Assembly: GCF_016495725.1 (NCBI RefSeq)
Contig: NZ_CP054705.1
Span: 3,596,001-3,660,000, forward strand
Source: Salicibibacter cibarius
GTDB taxonomy: Bacteria; Bacillota; Bacilli; Bacillales; Marinococcaceae
Direction of reading: 5' to 3'
Length of the DNA: 64,000 nucleotides
Notes under the pieces: model-generated
What the model was told of the DNA's origin: nothing
The model's database searches: none
What the model saw: only the letters and a program-made list of their open reading frames with translations
Part shown: in pieces, positions 9,283 through 18,244 of the stretch
Numbering within the stretch: the first letter of the stretch is position 1
How the letters are laid out: every line of letters begins with the position of its first letter
Position numbers and translations under genes: made by a program

Positions 9283-9375
9283 TAGAAAACTTGGCTTTTC
9301 GCCAAGCTTTTATGGCGAAAAGGCTTAGTTGCACTTATGCAGGTAATAAAGTTGGTTTGCACTTTATTACCTGCC
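9283..9375 (+). repeat. double-hairpin interspersed repeat, subfamily 1 (in tnpB copy 1)
   Basis: Left hairpin GGCTTTTCGCC...GGCGAAAAGGC, linker TTAGTTGCACTTAT, right hairpin GCAGGTAATAAAGT...ACTTTATTACCTGC (14 perfect pairs). It interrupts tnpB at exactly the same codon as in copy 2 (56192-56284), so the insertion predates duplication of the element. Relatives lie at 37430, 56192 and 60546, and a second subfamily at 24575 and 50701. Confidence 0.75.
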
Positions 9376-9588
9376 AAGTGTAAAAACAATGGTAGATCAC
9401 TCGTCAAAATTAAACCTCATTATACGAGTCAAGACTGTTCCAGCTGCGGGGAGCGTGTAAAAAAGGCCCTGTCCGTTCGCACGCATGTATGCAAGTCATG
9501 CGGAACAGTTTTAGATCGCGATCATAATGCGGCCATCAATATCGAAAAGGTTGGACAGGATCTTTTGGGTTTGTGTCCAACTGTATAA
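9337..9588 (+). pseudogene. tnpB: tnpB, 3' segment (zinc ribbon and last RuvC motif)
   Basis: From about 9376 this encodes the TnpB C-terminus: KCKNNGRSLVKIKPHYTSQDCSSCG...VCKSCG is the zinc ribbon, followed by DRDHNAAINIEKVG with the final RuvC Asp. The first 13 codons of this open stretch are hairpin-repeat sequence. Together with the segments at 1640 and 7346 it would make a nearly full TnpB if all insertions were absent. The 3' end overlaps the start of the conserved right-end RNA region. Confidence 0.8.
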
Positions 9589-9599
9589 ATCGATTGCTT

Positions 9600-9741
9600 C
9601 GACTGTAGGGCAAGGTCCTGTCCGAGCAGTATAAAACAAAGCCCTGGGAGATGATGTAAGACTCGGTTCATATAGAACAAAGCCATCGTCTATGAAAAGG
9701 GAAGCTCCACCAAAATCTTTGATTTAGGTGGAGAGGTTCAC
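9600..9741 (+). ncRNA. candidate omega-RNA (reRNA) scaffold and right end, copy 1
   Basis: The sequence after tnpB up to the right end is almost identical to that of copy 2 (55826-55967), for example across CGACTGTAGGGCAAGG and GGGAGATGATGTAAGACT, although both tnpB genes are broken. The final hairpin is CTCCACC...GGTGGAG here and GCACCACC...GGTGGTGC in copy 2, a compensatory T-A to A-T change. TnpB systems make a guide RNA from exactly this place, with the guide lying just past the right end (here starting TTATTG). The RNA itself is inferred. Confidence 0.55.
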
Positions 9742-9795
9742 TTATTGTATTGATGACCCCTCCCTTTATCCCATCAGAAAAGGAGAGTGATTTGA

Positions 9796-10095
9796 ATGAC
9801 CTTCACCATCAACAATGACTTTAACAAACAATTAGCTGAAATTGTAGGAAAGGGGCGAGTAAAAGACTTGGAACATCGAGGTTTTCTCGCTGCACAGATT
9901 GTGAGTTATCGTCATAATAAGAACATGACTCAACAAGATTTGGCGAATGCCATCAACGTCACAAAATCTACCATCGGGCGGTTGGAAGCAGGTTTAACGA
10001 CTCCGAATTATAAAACACTTTTAGCTTTATCTGACGCACTACAGGCACCTATAATCATTGATGCCAATCGGGAGAGTGAAAAAGCAAATATATAA
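9796..10095 (+). CDS. XRE-family HTH transcriptional regulator / orphan antitoxin-like
   Basis: A 99-residue protein preceded by AAAGGAGAG. Residues about 34-88 form a Cro/C1-type helix-turn-helix (VSYRHNKNMTQQDLANAINVTKSTIGRLEAGLTTPNYKTLLALSDAL), after a 33-residue N-terminal segment. Such proteins are often antitoxins or self-regulators in toxin-antitoxin pairs. Immediately upstream is the right end of the tnpB element, and before that uspA; downstream no toxin gene is seen before the convergent SEC-C gene. It is therefore an orphan here, or its partner was lost. Confidence 0.8.
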   Translation: MTFTINNDFNKQLAEIVGKGRVKDLEHRGFLAAQIVSYRHNKNMTQQDLANAINVTKSTIGRLEAGLTTPNYKTLLALSDALQAPIIIDANRESEKANI

Positions 10096-10349
10096 GAATC
10101 AGCAGGGAGGCGACCAGGCCCCAGGCGGCTCCCATCTATATACCCAATTGCTTTTGCACTTGGCACTCGCCATGCACCAAAACAATGACAGCTTTTTTCT
10201 TTCCTGGCTGCCAGTGACCAAAACTCAACTGACAATCATGATTTTCGTGCCCGAGTGTCCACACAAATGAGCCACAAGATCGCACGATTAGTGACCGGGC
10301 TTTAGATGATATCGCTAAGCGTCATGTTGGTTTAGTACAGATTAATCAT

Positions 10350-11237
10350 TTACCCACAACATTTTTTGTATTTCTTCCCGCTTCCACAAGGGCACGGGTC
10401 GTTACGTCCGATCTTTTCCACTTTTTTAGCCGGATTCGTCGTCATGCTTAGCTGTGGCATAGCTGTTTGTCGCTCTTTCCTTATTTTCCGCTTCGGTTGT
10501 TCGAAAGAAGCCCACCTGTGCAATTCCTCTACAGTATCATCAATATATAAGGCACGAGTGAGTTGCTTTTGTCTTTTTAAATGCATTTCTTCCGATTCTT
10601 GCAATGTTTGATCCACATTATCTATGTTAATAACACCAAGTTCGACGACACCTTTTTTATATAAATCTTCAATTTCCTCATATATTTCAACCGGATACAA
10701 TGCATTGCTCGCAGCAACAATCGCTGCATTTACATAATAATTGTCGGTCTGAAGCTTTGTTGTCATAAGTGTTTTGAAATAATCAAGCACGTCTTCCCGG
10801 GAAAGTTCACCATTGAGCACCAATACAGCCAAGCACCTCATTGCTGCGCTACGAACGTATTCACCCACTTCCGCATCTTCGATTAACCCTTTTATCACTT
10901 CGATGTCACCATCATAAACGGATGCTAATATCCGGTCTGCATCTTCGGTGATCACATCTCCGAATAAATCATGCGGCATTCTACCAGGGAATCTCAAAAT
11001 ATCGACCCACAAGGGGAAAAATTCCTTAACCCTGAACTGAGCAAGCAAATAACATGCATAGATGTGGTCAAAACGCGTGGGAGCATCGAGGACAGCATTA
11101 GGATTCTCCCTTAATTCTTCCATAATATCAAGAAGGTGAGGGATAGCTTCTTCTTTTCCATCAATCAATTCCTGCAGTTTCTTGCGTGGAAAAATTCTAT
11201 CATCGTTATAACGTATCGAATCTAATATTTCTTTCAT
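10350..11237 (-). CDS. DUF1186/SEC-C motif protein
   Basis: A 295-residue protein. The N-terminal two thirds is an alpha-helical repeat-like domain ([21 protein letters not shown]..., DUF1186 type, with HEAT-like spacing). The C-terminus is a SEC-C zinc motif, [20 protein letters not shown], of the kind found at the end of SecA. The function of such stand-alone proteins is unknown; the SEC-C motif binds zinc and can bind ribosomes or SecB. It is transcribed convergently with the XRE gene and precedes argH on the same strand. The domain call is strong; the biological role is open. Confidence 0.8.
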   Translation of the reverse strand: MKEILDSIRYNDDRIFPRKKLQELIDGKEEAIPHLLDIMEELRENPNAVLDAPTRFDHIYACYLLAQFRVKEFFPLWVDILRFPGRMPHDLFGDVITEDADRILASVYDGDIEVIKGLIEDAEVGEYVRSAAMRCLAVLVLNGELSREDVLDYFKTLMTTKLQTDNYYVNAAIVAASNALYPVEIYEEIEDLYKKGVVELGVINIDNVDQTLQESEEMHLKRQKQLTRALYIDDTVEELHRWASFEQPKRKIRKERQTAMPQLSMTTNPAKKVEKIGRNDPCPCGSGKKYKKCCG

Positions 11238-11337
11238 CGTTGGAATCTACCCCTTCTTTACTATTTTCCTAGCCTTTTTCAGTATATCTGCTTAAATTTT
11301 AGCACATTATCGTCTTTGTTTGGACCTTTCCCACCGA

Positions 11338-11371
11338 AAGAACCGCCTACATGAAACGTGTAGACGGCTCT
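11338..11371 (-). terminator. terminator of the argG-argH operon
   Basis: Stem GAGCCGTCTACA...TGTAGGCGGTTC directly after the argH stop, followed on the minus strand by TTTC. Confidence 0.75.
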
Positions 11372-11374
11372 TAT

Positions 11375-12757
11375 TTATTCTGAAATCCCCAAGCGTTCTT
11401 TCCACCTGTCGATAGCCTTGCGGACTTGCGTAAAGCCCGTGCCTCCTTCGCTGTTGCGGCGGGCGACCACTTGATACGGATTCAATGTCTCGTAAATGTC
11501 TTCCTCGAACCGGTCACTCGCCTCTCGGAAGACGGAAAAAGGACAGTCGGCGAGGACGATGTCGTTTTCAATACAGTAGAGGACGAGTTTTCCGACCACC
11601 TCATGGGCTTCCCTGAACGGCATTCCCTTTGCGGCTAGATAGTCGGCAAGTTCCGTTGCATTGGAAAAGTCCGAAGAGACGGCCTGCGCGGTTGTTTTTT
11701 CTTGAACAACCATGGAGTCGACCATCCCGGTGAAAATTTTCAATGATCCTTTGACAGTCACGACGGCATCAAACACGCCTTCCTTGTCCTCCTGCATATC
11801 TTTGTTATAGGCGAGCGGCAAACTTTTTAACGTCGTCAATAAACTTACAAGACTACCGTATACGCGCCCCGTTTTCCCCCGAACAAGCTCGGCCATATCC
11901 GGGTTCTTTTTTTGCGGCATAATGCTGCTTCCGGTGGCAAACGTATCGTCAAGTTCAATAAAACTGAATTCCTCGCTTGACCAAAGAATGATCTCTTCGG
12001 ACAACCGGGATAAGTGCATCATAATCGTAGAAGCGATACTTAAAAATTCAATTAGAAAATCACGGTCGCTGACCGCATCCAGGCTATTTTCATAGATCGC
12101 GTCAAACCCTAATGTTTCCGCCGTTTGCCGGCGATCAATCGGGAAGGTCGTTCCCGCGAGCGCGCCGGCGCCAAGCGGTGAGATGTTCACGCGTTTCAAA
12201 CTATCACTAAGCCTGTCCGCGTCCCGCTCCAACATCGCTACATACGCGAGCAAATGGTGTCCCATGGATATCGGCTGTGCTCTCTGCAAATGGGTGTACC
12301 CAGGAATCATCGTTTCCGTATGTTCATCGGCCCGGCTCACGAGCACCCGTTGAAAATCGCGAATCATGGCAATGATCGTTTCCGTTTCTTCACGCATAAA
12401 CAGATGCATATCCGTTGCCACTTGATCGTTTCGGCTACGGGCGGTATGAAGTTTACCGGCTACTTCGCCGATTTCTTCCGTTAACAATTTCTCAATGTTC
12501 ATATGAATATCCTCATATTTCACATCAAAAGAGAGCTCCCCGTTTACTGCCTTTTTTTCCAACGTGGCAAGGCCATCGTGAATCTTCCTGCCTTCTTCTT
12601 CACTAATAATATTGCAAGAACGGAGCATGGCCACATGAGCCATGCTCCCTTGAATATCCTGAGCGACGAGTTTTTGGTCAAAACCGATCGACGCGCCGAA
12701 TTCATCGACCCAGGCTTCCGCTTCTTTCGTAAATCGACCGCCCCACAGTTTGGTCAT
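11375..12757 (-). CDS. argH: argininosuccinate lyase
   Basis: Cleaves argininosuccinate to arginine and fumarate, the last step of arginine synthesis. The product is 460 residues, the normal length. Family motifs: start [38 protein letters not shown], and the fumarase/aspartase signature [12 protein letters not shown] carrying the catalytic serine. The start overlaps the argG stop by 4 bases (ATGA), giving translational coupling. A terminator follows. No anomaly is seen. Confidence 0.97.
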   Translation of the reverse strand: MTKLWGGRFTKEAEAWVDEFGASIGFDQKLVAQDIQGSMAHVAMLRSCNIISEEEGRKIHDGLATLEKKAVNGELSFDVKYEDIHMNIEKLLTEEIGEVAGKLHTARSRNDQVATDMHLFMREETETIIAMIRDFQRVLVSRADEHTETMIPGYTHLQRAQPISMGHHLLAYVAMLERDADRLSDSLKRVNISPLGAGALAGTTFPIDRRQTAETLGFDAIYENSLDAVSDRDFLIEFLSIASTIMMHLSRLSEEIILWSSEEFSFIELDDTFATGSSIMPQKKNPDMAELVRGKTGRVYGSLVSLLTTLKSLPLAYNKDMQEDKEGVFDAVVTVKGSLKIFTGMVDSMVVQEKTTAQAVSSDFSNATELADYLAAKGMPFREAHEVVGKLVLYCIENDIVLADCPFSVFREASDRFEEDIYETLNPYQVVARRNSEGGTGFTQVRKAIDRWKERLGISE

Positions 12758-13959
12758 ACTTCCACACCATTCTTATTGACTTTGCTATGCACTTTCGTCG
12801 GCAATCCCCACAATTGCATAAAGCCGACGGCTGCATTGTGGTCAAACTCATCCTCCGGCGTGTATGTCGCCAGTTTTTCATCATAAAGGGTGTAAGGCGA
12901 AGTGCGCCCTTCAACGATCGCGTGGCCTTTAAACAGTTTCACGCGCACCTTGCCGGTGACGCTTTTCTGTGATTCTTTTATAAATGCTTCCAATGCCGGT
13001 CGCAACGAAGCGAACCAGAGCCCTTTATAAATGAGTTCCGTCAATTCTTTCGATACGATCGGTTTGAAATGGGCCATTTCACGTGGCAACGTCAAATCTT
13101 CCAACTCTTTGTGCGCAGTTAGAAGCGTCATCGCTCCCGGGCATTCATACACTTCACGGGATTTAATGCCGACGAGACGGTTTTCCACGTGATCGATTCG
13201 TCCAATGCCGTGAGTGCCCGCTTTTTCATTCAAGTGCATGATCAATTGATCGAGTTCATAAGCGACGCCATCGACGGCAACGGGTTTGCCTTGTTCGAAG
13301 TCAATTTCAATAACCTCAGGCGAATCCGGTGTTTTTTCAAGTGGGTTCGTTAAGTCGTAAGCACCCTCCGGCGGCGTTGCCCACGGATCTTCAAGAATGC
13401 CGCATTCATTGCTGCGTCCCCAAAGGTTTTCATCGATGGAATACGGGTTATCGAGATCGACGGGAACCGGAATGTTATGTTTTTTTGCATATTCAATTTC
13501 TTCATCACGGGACCAACCCCACTCACGCACAGGTGCAATGACGTCAAGATCCGGATTTAACGCTTGAATGGACACTTCAAAGCGGACTTGGTCATTTCCC
13601 TTTCCGGTACAGCCGTGGGCAATTGTGCCTGCACCCGTCTGTTCGGCAATTTCCACGAGTTTTTTCGCGATCAACGGACGTGAAAGCGCGGAAACGAGCG
13701 GATACTTTTGTTCATACATGGCTTGCGCTTGAAGGGCAGGCAAGACGTATTCTTCCGCAAATTCTTTTTTCGCGTCAACCGTATACGATTGTGCCGCTCC
13801 TACATCCAACGCTTTCTGTTTCACCGTTTCCAAGTCTTTTCCTTCCCCGACATCCAAACCAACCGCGATGACTTCATACCCTTGGTCCATCAACCAACGA
13901 ACGGCAACGGATGTGTCCAGTCCGCCTGAATAGGCCAAGACAACTTTCTCTTTATTCAT
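12754..13959 (-). CDS. argG: argininosuccinate synthase
   Basis: Joins citrulline and aspartate with ATP to form argininosuccinate. The product is 401 residues, full length. The N-terminal PP-loop [15 protein letters not shown] binds [16 protein letters not shown] and the [12 protein letters not shown] region are typical. It is the first gene of argG-argH, preceded by GGAGGAG-type SD and by two ArgR-like boxes upstream. The order ytkK side - argH - argG matches B. subtilis. Confidence 0.97.
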   Translation of the reverse strand: MNKEKVVLAYSGGLDTSVAVRWLMDQGYEVIAVGLDVGEGKDLETVKQKALDVGAAQSYTVDAKKEFAEEYVLPALQAQAMYEQKYPLVSALSRPLIAKKLVEIAEQTGAGTIAHGCTGKGNDQVRFEVSIQALNPDLDVIAPVREWGWSRDEEIEYAKKHNIPVPVDLDNPYSIDENLWGRSNECGILEDPWATPPEGAYDLTNPLEKTPDSPEVIEIDFEQGKPVAVDGVAYELDQLIMHLNEKAGTHGIGRIDHVENRLVGIKSREVYECPGAMTLLTAHKELEDLTLPREMAHFKPIVSKELTELIYKGLWFASLRPALEAFIKESQKSVTGKVRVKLFKGHAIVEGRTSPYTLYDEKLATYTPEDEFDHNAAVGFMQLWGLPTKVHSKVNKNGVEV

Positions 13960-13978
13960 GGGATCTCCTCCAATTTAT

Positions 13979-14014
13979 ACGAATAAAAATTCTTTTAAAG
14001 TTATTTTTATGCAT
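13979..14014 (-). promoter_or_regulatory. candidate ArgR/AhrC operator upstream of argG
   Basis: Two tandem A/T-rich boxes: ACGAATAAAAATTC and, 5 bases on, AAAGTTATTTTTATGCAT. Both resemble the Bacillus ARG box (CATGAATAAAAAT-type). Position, just before argG's ribosome site, fits arginine-dependent repression. Predicted from sequence only. Confidence 0.55.
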
Positions 14015-14170
14015 TGTTGTGTAAAAAAAGAGGGCGAAAGCTCCTCTGCAATTTCTATTTTTAACTTTATCATGGTTTTTACCGAAACTCAATACTTATA
14101 CATGATTTTTTATATTAATGTATTCTTGGCCAGCGTCCATTAATGACAAAGGCTGGCGTCAATTTCAGTA

Positions 14171-15019
14171 TTAACCTCTGCCATGCCAACGATCCAGTAA
14201 ATATCGTTTTTCATAGTAAACGCCGGATATGTCTGAAACTTGTTTTGCTAATCGGTAGTTACTATACGCTCCGTATGCAATGCCAACCAAAGGAACGCCT
14301 TGAATAAGTTTTTTCCGCAACATAAAAATCATCGCCAATTTTCCGATTTGCCGAAGCGGTTGATGCAGCCACTCCTCATTAATAATTTGTTCGTTTCCAT
14401 TATAAAAACCCGGAAAAGCGCCAACGATATTCTCCTCCTCCGCCTCGAGTTCTTTCCACCCTTGGAATTGCGTAGAGGAGGGGGAGGTTCCCACTTCAAA
14501 CACTTTCAAGGCGATCATCATTTCCGCCGGGTGACGCATATCGTAACCAAACGAGAGCGCGGATAACTGCACGGTGCGTAAGTTGATAGCCATGAGCAAC
14601 GGGAGGTCTGCCGCCAACAAAAACGGGCCGCCGAACCCGGTAATGCCTCCCTGACCGAAAGCGAACAGCCGTTGTTTTGCCACCATTTGCATACGAATGA
14701 ATTGATTTTGTTCGAGCGTCAATTTTCTTACGTCCGTTATGGTCGCAATGTCGTCGCGAAACACACGGGCCGTCGCGAGAATACGTTCTTCAACTTCCCG
14801 TTGCACGTTCGCGTTCAGAATCATGCTTTGCGTATAAAAAAGAAAGCGATCGACACCTTCGATTAATTTTTCCTGCCATTTTTTCGGCAACCGGGATGCT
14901 GCCTCCGCTTGCAATTCTTGCACGGACCACGTTTGCATATCCCGATTTTCAAAATAGCGTTCTTCCCACTCGCGAATGGCCTGCAATCGTTCTTCAATTT
15001 GCTCCGGTGACGATGGCAT
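14171..15019 (-). CDS. EcsC-family protein
   Basis: A 282-residue protein from the ATG after TAAAGGAGG (start MPSSPEQIEERLQAIREWEERY). The family core is visible in the middle: GFGGPFLLAADLPLLMAINLRTVQLSALSFGYDMRHPAEMM, with hydrophobic segments that may be membrane-associated, and the C-terminal QGVPLVGIAYGAYSNYRLAKQ. EcsC relatives are linked to the Ecs ABC system but their biochemical role is unknown. It starts 13 bases after the ytxK stop, so both are likely co-transcribed. B. subtilis has ackA and moaB at this place instead. Confidence 0.8.
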   Translation of the reverse strand: MPSSPEQIEERLQAIREWEERYFENRDMQTWSVQELQAEAASRLPKKWQEKLIEGVDRFLFYTQSMILNANVQREVEERILATARVFRDDIATITDVRKLTLEQNQFIRMQMVAKQRLFAFGQGGITGFGGPFLLAADLPLLMAINLRTVQLSALSFGYDMRHPAEMMIALKVFEVGTSPSSTQFQGWKELEAEEENIVGAFPGFYNGNEQIINEEWLHQPLRQIGKLAMIFMLRKKLIQGVPLVGIAYGAYSNYRLAKQVSDISGVYYEKRYLLDRWHGRG

Positions 15020-15032
15020 GATACGTCCTCCT

Positions 15033-16028
15033 TTACCCGTTTTGATGGAAAAACTGCTCGAACCACTCATTGATGCGCTTGATCATATCGCTTAACGCTT
15101 CCGCACGTGTAAAAGACGGGAGTTCGGCGAATAATGCTTGTGGCGGGGCCTGTACACCCGGACCGTTTTTCTGCAGCAGCCAGATGCTCTTGGCGTACTG
15201 GTCGTTTTTAAACATGGATTCCGGCAATTGCAAAAGGCCGAGCGTTACCGCTTCCCTTTTTACAAATTCGCGGAGGGCTTCCGCGCCTTCGCGCGTAAAC
15301 ATCGTGTTCGGGATCAAAAACATGGCAAACCCGCTTTCTTTAAGCGCTTTCCAGGAATTTTCAAAGATTGCATATTCAACAGGCATTCGCCCTTCTTCGG
15401 GACGTGTGTAAAAATCGGCAACGATCTCGTCGTTTGCATAATAGCCAACGGGCAAGTCCGATACGATGACATCAACTTCGGGCAGTCCACGCTGGCTAAC
15501 GCTATCCATTTGCAAAATTTGCAGGGAGTGGCGTTGTAAATTTGCCATTGCAAATGCGATACGGACTAACGCGTCATCAACTTCAGCGCCAATCGCGCCC
15601 TCCACCCCGTCCGTATCATTTAGGATTGCCGTCAGTAAATTCGCGGTACCCATGGCAGGGTCAAATAACCGAATGTCTCGTTCTTCGCCGATGAGTTTTT
15701 TTAACAAGTAGGAGACAAAGAACGCGACACCATCCGGCGTCATAGCATGATGAGGTTGGACGTTTTCCTTCATCCCTTTGAGGATCGCCAGTTGAAAAGC
15801 CTTGCGCACAACTTCACGATCTAGCTGCCCTTTTGGAGCATCTTTCAAAAATCGCTTGATTTTTTCTTTCGCTGGATCGGAAAAAGGTTTTTCGGTGGTG
15901 CCCTGGTATAAAATATCGCCCGCTTCCGCCAATGCATCCAAATATGTATATGCGTGGTCCTCGCTTATGGCGATTGCCATTTGATCCAATGCATGAAAAA
16001 GTTGTTCGATCTCCGTTTGCTCCGTCAT
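15033..16028 (-). CDS. ytxK: class I SAM-dependent DNA-methyltransferase-like protein YtxK
   Basis: A 331-residue N6-adenine-methyltransferase fold. An N-terminal helical part is followed by the SAM motif FDPAMGTANLLTAIL. The catalytic-type motif IV is DLPVGYY (in VDVIVSDLPVGYY) where active enzymes have NPPY/DPPY, so DNA methylation activity is doubtful. The start ATG follows GAGGTGAGCGGA. In B. subtilis ytxK precedes tpx exactly as here. Its role is not established. Confidence 0.85.
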   Translation of the reverse strand: MTEQTEIEQLFHALDQMAIAISEDHAYTYLDALAEAGDILYQGTTEKPFSDPAKEKIKRFLKDAPKGQLDREVVRKAFQLAILKGMKENVQPHHAMTPDGVAFFVSYLLKKLIGEERDIRLFDPAMGTANLLTAILNDTDGVEGAIGAEVDDALVRIAFAMANLQRHSLQILQMDSVSQRGLPEVDVIVSDLPVGYYANDEIVADFYTRPEEGRMPVEYAIFENSWKALKESGFAMFLIPNTMFTREGAEALREFVKREAVTLGLLQLPESMFKNDQYAKSIWLLQKNGPGVQAPPQALFAELPSFTRAEALSDMIKRINEWFEQFFHQNG

Positions 16029-16119
16029 TCCGCTCACCTCACGACTTTTATTTTACCACAGAATGCCATATCCAAAAAATACCCCAGCGTAGGCTGAGGT
16101 TCGTTCGCTTTTGCGTTGT

Positions 16120-16620
16120 TTACTTTGTTTCTTTTGCCGCTGAAATAGCCGCATCATAATCGGGATGATTGGTGGCTTCAGGTACGTATTCAGCATGTGT
16201 AACCGTTCCGTTGCTATCAAGCACGAACACACCTCTTGCAAGCAGCCGCATTTCCTTAATGCCGATCCCGAATGCTTCTCCGAATGAAAAATCACGATGG
16301 TCCGAAAGCATGGTGAGGTTATCGATGCCTTCTGCGGCACACCAACGCTTTTGCGCAAACGGTAAATCGACGCTAATCGTTAACACTTCAACGTTGTCCA
16401 ATTTCGCCGCCTCTTCATTAAAGCGCCGTGTCTGCTGGGCACAGACACCGGTATCCACGGAGGGCACAACGCTAATAACTCGAACTTTCCCCTGATGGTT
16501 GCCCAAGCTATGCGCCTGCATGCTCGTATCAAGGGCTGTGAAGTTCGGCGCTTGACTGCCTTCTTTTACTTCTGTCCCGATTAATGCCACCGGGTTTCCA
16601 TTAAATGTTACGCTTGCCAT
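16120..16620 (-). CDS. tpx: thiol peroxidase (atypical 2-Cys peroxiredoxin)
   Basis: Reduces hydroperoxides with thioredoxin. 166 residues from the ATG giving MASVTFNGNPVALIG, after a GGAGGCGAAG ribosome site. The peroxidatic cysteine lies in the family motif SVDTGVCAQQTRRF, and the resolving cysteine is in RWCAAEGIDN. A preceding in-frame extension lacks a ribosome site and was not used. Cytoplasmic. It lies between ytxK and ytfJ as in B. subtilis and has its own promoter region. Confidence 0.96.
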   Translation of the reverse strand: MASVTFNGNPVALIGTEVKEGSQAPNFTALDTSMQAHSLGNHQGKVRVISVVPSVDTGVCAQQTRRFNEEAAKLDNVEVLTISVDLPFAQKRWCAAEGIDNLTMLSDHRDFSFGEAFGIGIKEMRLLARGVFVLDSNGTVTHAEYVPEATNHPDYDAAISAAKETK

Positions 16621-16718
16621 GATTAATCTTCGCCTCCTTGTTTTTCTCCGACAGTTCTCTATACCCAATTTTTCGGAAAGAAAAACAAGCCGAAGCGAGC
16701 CATTCCGTCGGTCATTGC

Positions 16719-17153
16719 TTAATCAATATGCGGATAGTGCCGATCATCGACGTGAGGCGCCTCATGGTGATCATCACGGACCAATTGTTTTATTTTCTCA
16801 ACGACTTGCGGTGCAAATTCGAGCAGTTTCTCATAAAAATGGGCTTGATTATCAAGATGAATCATTTTCACCCCTGCCGTACCGACGATGAGGAATGCTA
16901 TCGGAGTAATGGAGACACCGCCACCGCTTCCCCCGCCAAAAGGATAACTGTCTTCATCGTCGTAGGCTTCTGTTCGATCCGTCACGATTTGGCTCCCTCC
17001 GGCGGCAAAACCGAAGCCCACTTTTGACACAGGTACGATGACGCTGCCGTCCGGTGTTTCGACGGGGTCGCCAATAATCGTATTTACATCAACCATTTCT
17101 TTAATGTTTTCCATCGCTGTTTTCATTAAGCCTTGAATCGGGTGCTCTGACAT
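16719..17153 (-). CDS. ytfJ: sporulation protein YtfJ (GerW)
   Basis: A 144-residue protein starting MSEHPIQGLMKTAMENIKEMVDVNTIIGDPV, typical of GerW/YtfJ. It continues with VIPVSKVGFGFAAGG and a glycine-rich segment (PFGGGSGGGVSITPIAFLIV), then a C-terminal VEKIKQLV helix. GerW is a spore protein needed for normal germination in B. subtilis. A GTG six bases upstream (17159) is an alternative start that overlaps the ytfI stop. The two genes are coupled. Its presence suggests a spore-forming organism. Confidence 0.9.
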   Translation of the reverse strand: MSEHPIQGLMKTAMENIKEMVDVNTIIGDPVETPDGSVIVPVSKVGFGFAAGGSQIVTDRTEAYDDEDSYPFGGGSGGGVSITPIAFLIVGTAGVKMIHLDNQAHFYEKLLEFAPQVVEKIKQLVRDDHHEAPHVDDRHYPHID

Positions 17154-17158
17154 AAACA

Positions 17159-17872
17159 CTATGCCTCCTTCGATACATTTCGATCCTGAGGGTTATGTTT
17201 AGGACTTTGTTTTTTCCTTTTACGGACATGAATCAAAACCCGGATCAACCCACGCATAGCGTTCCCGACAGAAAAAGATACTATACAAGTTAAAGAGGTG
17301 CGAAAAAAAGCTGCTTGAAAGACAGGCGTTACGTTTAAATGGGGCATATGCCTCACTGTCATCAATTTCGCAATAAGCGCAAAGACCGCTGATTTCCCCA
17401 TCCAAGCAAATCCGGATAAGGTTCCTGCAGTCGCGGCATCACCGGTACCGAGAACGGATTCCCATCGAAATTCGTGCACGCGGATGTTTTTAAGAAATTG
17501 CCCGACTATTTTCGTAAAATCCGTGACACGATTCAAGGCTGACTGAGCCGTTTCCTTCTGTTTTTCCACATCCGTCGGCGTTCCTTTCTTTTCTGACTGC
17601 TTCGTTTTTCTCTTATTGAATGCGCCGGACGTTTGTAGATCATAGTCCACGGAGAAAGAGTCATCATCCATTTTGATCGAAGGGATGTCCCAACGTTTTT
17701 TTATGAGCCCACGGAAAACGGATACCGTCAAATTTCCTTCGTTATCCCGGCCCTGTTGGGTATAGCTTACGTGGACCCTCACACGGATAAAAAGGCACAA
17801 AATGAGCAATAAAACGATTATGAGTCCTAAAAGCAGCCAAATCATAGCAATCACCATTGTCAGTATGGGCAT
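17159..17872 (-). CDS. ytfI: DUF2953 protein YtfI
   Basis: A 237-residue protein with one N-terminal membrane segment (ILTMVIAMIWLLLGLIIVLLLILCLFI) followed by a basic soluble domain. The DUF2953 region contains HEFRWESVLGTGDAATAGTLSGFAWMGKSAVF and a C-terminal IVSFSVGNAMRGLIRVL. Function is unknown, but it is conserved next to ytfJ in spore formers, so a sporulation role is likely. The stop is immediately before the ytfJ start. Confidence 0.88.
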   Translation of the reverse strand: MPILTMVIAMIWLLLGLIIVLLLILCLFIRVRVHVSYTQQGRDNEGNLTVSVFRGLIKKRWDIPSIKMDDDSFSVDYDLQTSGAFNKRKTKQSEKKGTPTDVEKQKETAQSALNRVTDFTKIVGQFLKNIRVHEFRWESVLGTGDAATAGTLSGFAWMGKSAVFALIAKLMTVRHMPHLNVTPVFQAAFFRTSLTCIVSFSVGNAMRGLIRVLIHVRKRKKQSPKHNPQDRNVSKEA

Positions 17873-17965
17873 CTCTCGAAGGAGCTAAACGCACTGTATG
17901 TTGTATGGAAGCATTGGGAAGCTAAAAAGGCGAAGCGAATATTACAGAAAAAAGGGGTTGAAAGC

Positions 17966-18244
17966 ATGAAGACAAACGTGGGAACACTCGATGCCATCAT
18001 GCGCATCACTTGCGGTTTAACGGGGTTGGTTTGGGGCGCCTCAAAAATGTCCAGGCACTATGACCGGACAATGCCTATGCTCGTTTCGATTTATTCGGCA
18101 ATGAAAGTCGCGGAAGGAATCACTCGTTATTGCCCGATACTGGACATGTTAAATGTGAACAGCGAGAGATTGTTGACGCGTAACGAGAACGATCCATCCC
18201 CGTCTTCGGATAAAAATGTGCAAGAACTCACCCGTTCCCATTAA
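17966..18244 (+). CDS. DUF2892 (YgaP-like) membrane protein
   Basis: A 92-residue protein starting MKTNVGTLDAIMRITCGLTGLVWG, the signature of the small DUF2892 membrane domain, with YCPILDMLNVNS near the middle, matching the family's short second half. One or two weak membrane segments. The function of isolated DUF2892 proteins is unknown; in YgaP the domain anchors a rhodanese. It is divergent from ytfI. The start is supported by AAAGGGGTTGAAAGC upstream. Confidence 0.8.
   Translation: MKTNVGTLDAIMRITCGLTGLVWGASKMSRHYDRTMPMLVSIYSAMKVAEGITRYCPILDMLNVNSERLLTRNENDPSPSSDKNVQELTRSH

Larger units (their letters stand above)
1501..9741 (+). mobile_element. IS200/IS605-type (IS1341-like, tnpB-only) element, copy 1, with nested insertions
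   Basis: Boundaries come from comparison with the second copy at 55826-57361 (opposite strand). Both begin CCGTTTTGCCG just after a terminator T-run and end with a CCACC...GGTGG hairpin followed by GGTTCAC. Only tnpB-type sequence is present; there is no Y1 transposase gene. The original element would be about 1.5 kb. It is inflated by two nested group II introns (about 2243-7345), an IS91-family element (about 7706-9282) and a roughly 90-bp double-hairpin repeat (9283-9375). A promoter is visible before tnpB: TTGATA, a 16-bp spacer, then TATAAT near 1600. Confidence 0.85.

Noticed and set aside
10096-10349. Remnant of a toxin gene downstream of the XRE regulator
   Set aside because: Short readable stretches exist (e.g. 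...SDRALDDIAKRHVGL) but with stops, no start and no recognisable domain.
14131-14156. Inverted repeat GCCAGC...GCTGGC as terminator of the EcsC-like gene
   Set aside because: Long loop and no U-tract in either direction; not enough for a call.
15033-16028. YtxK as an active DNA methyltransferase of a restriction system
   Set aside because: Motif IV is DLPVGYY rather than NPPY/DPPY, and no restriction or specificity gene is nearby; conserved housekeeping position.
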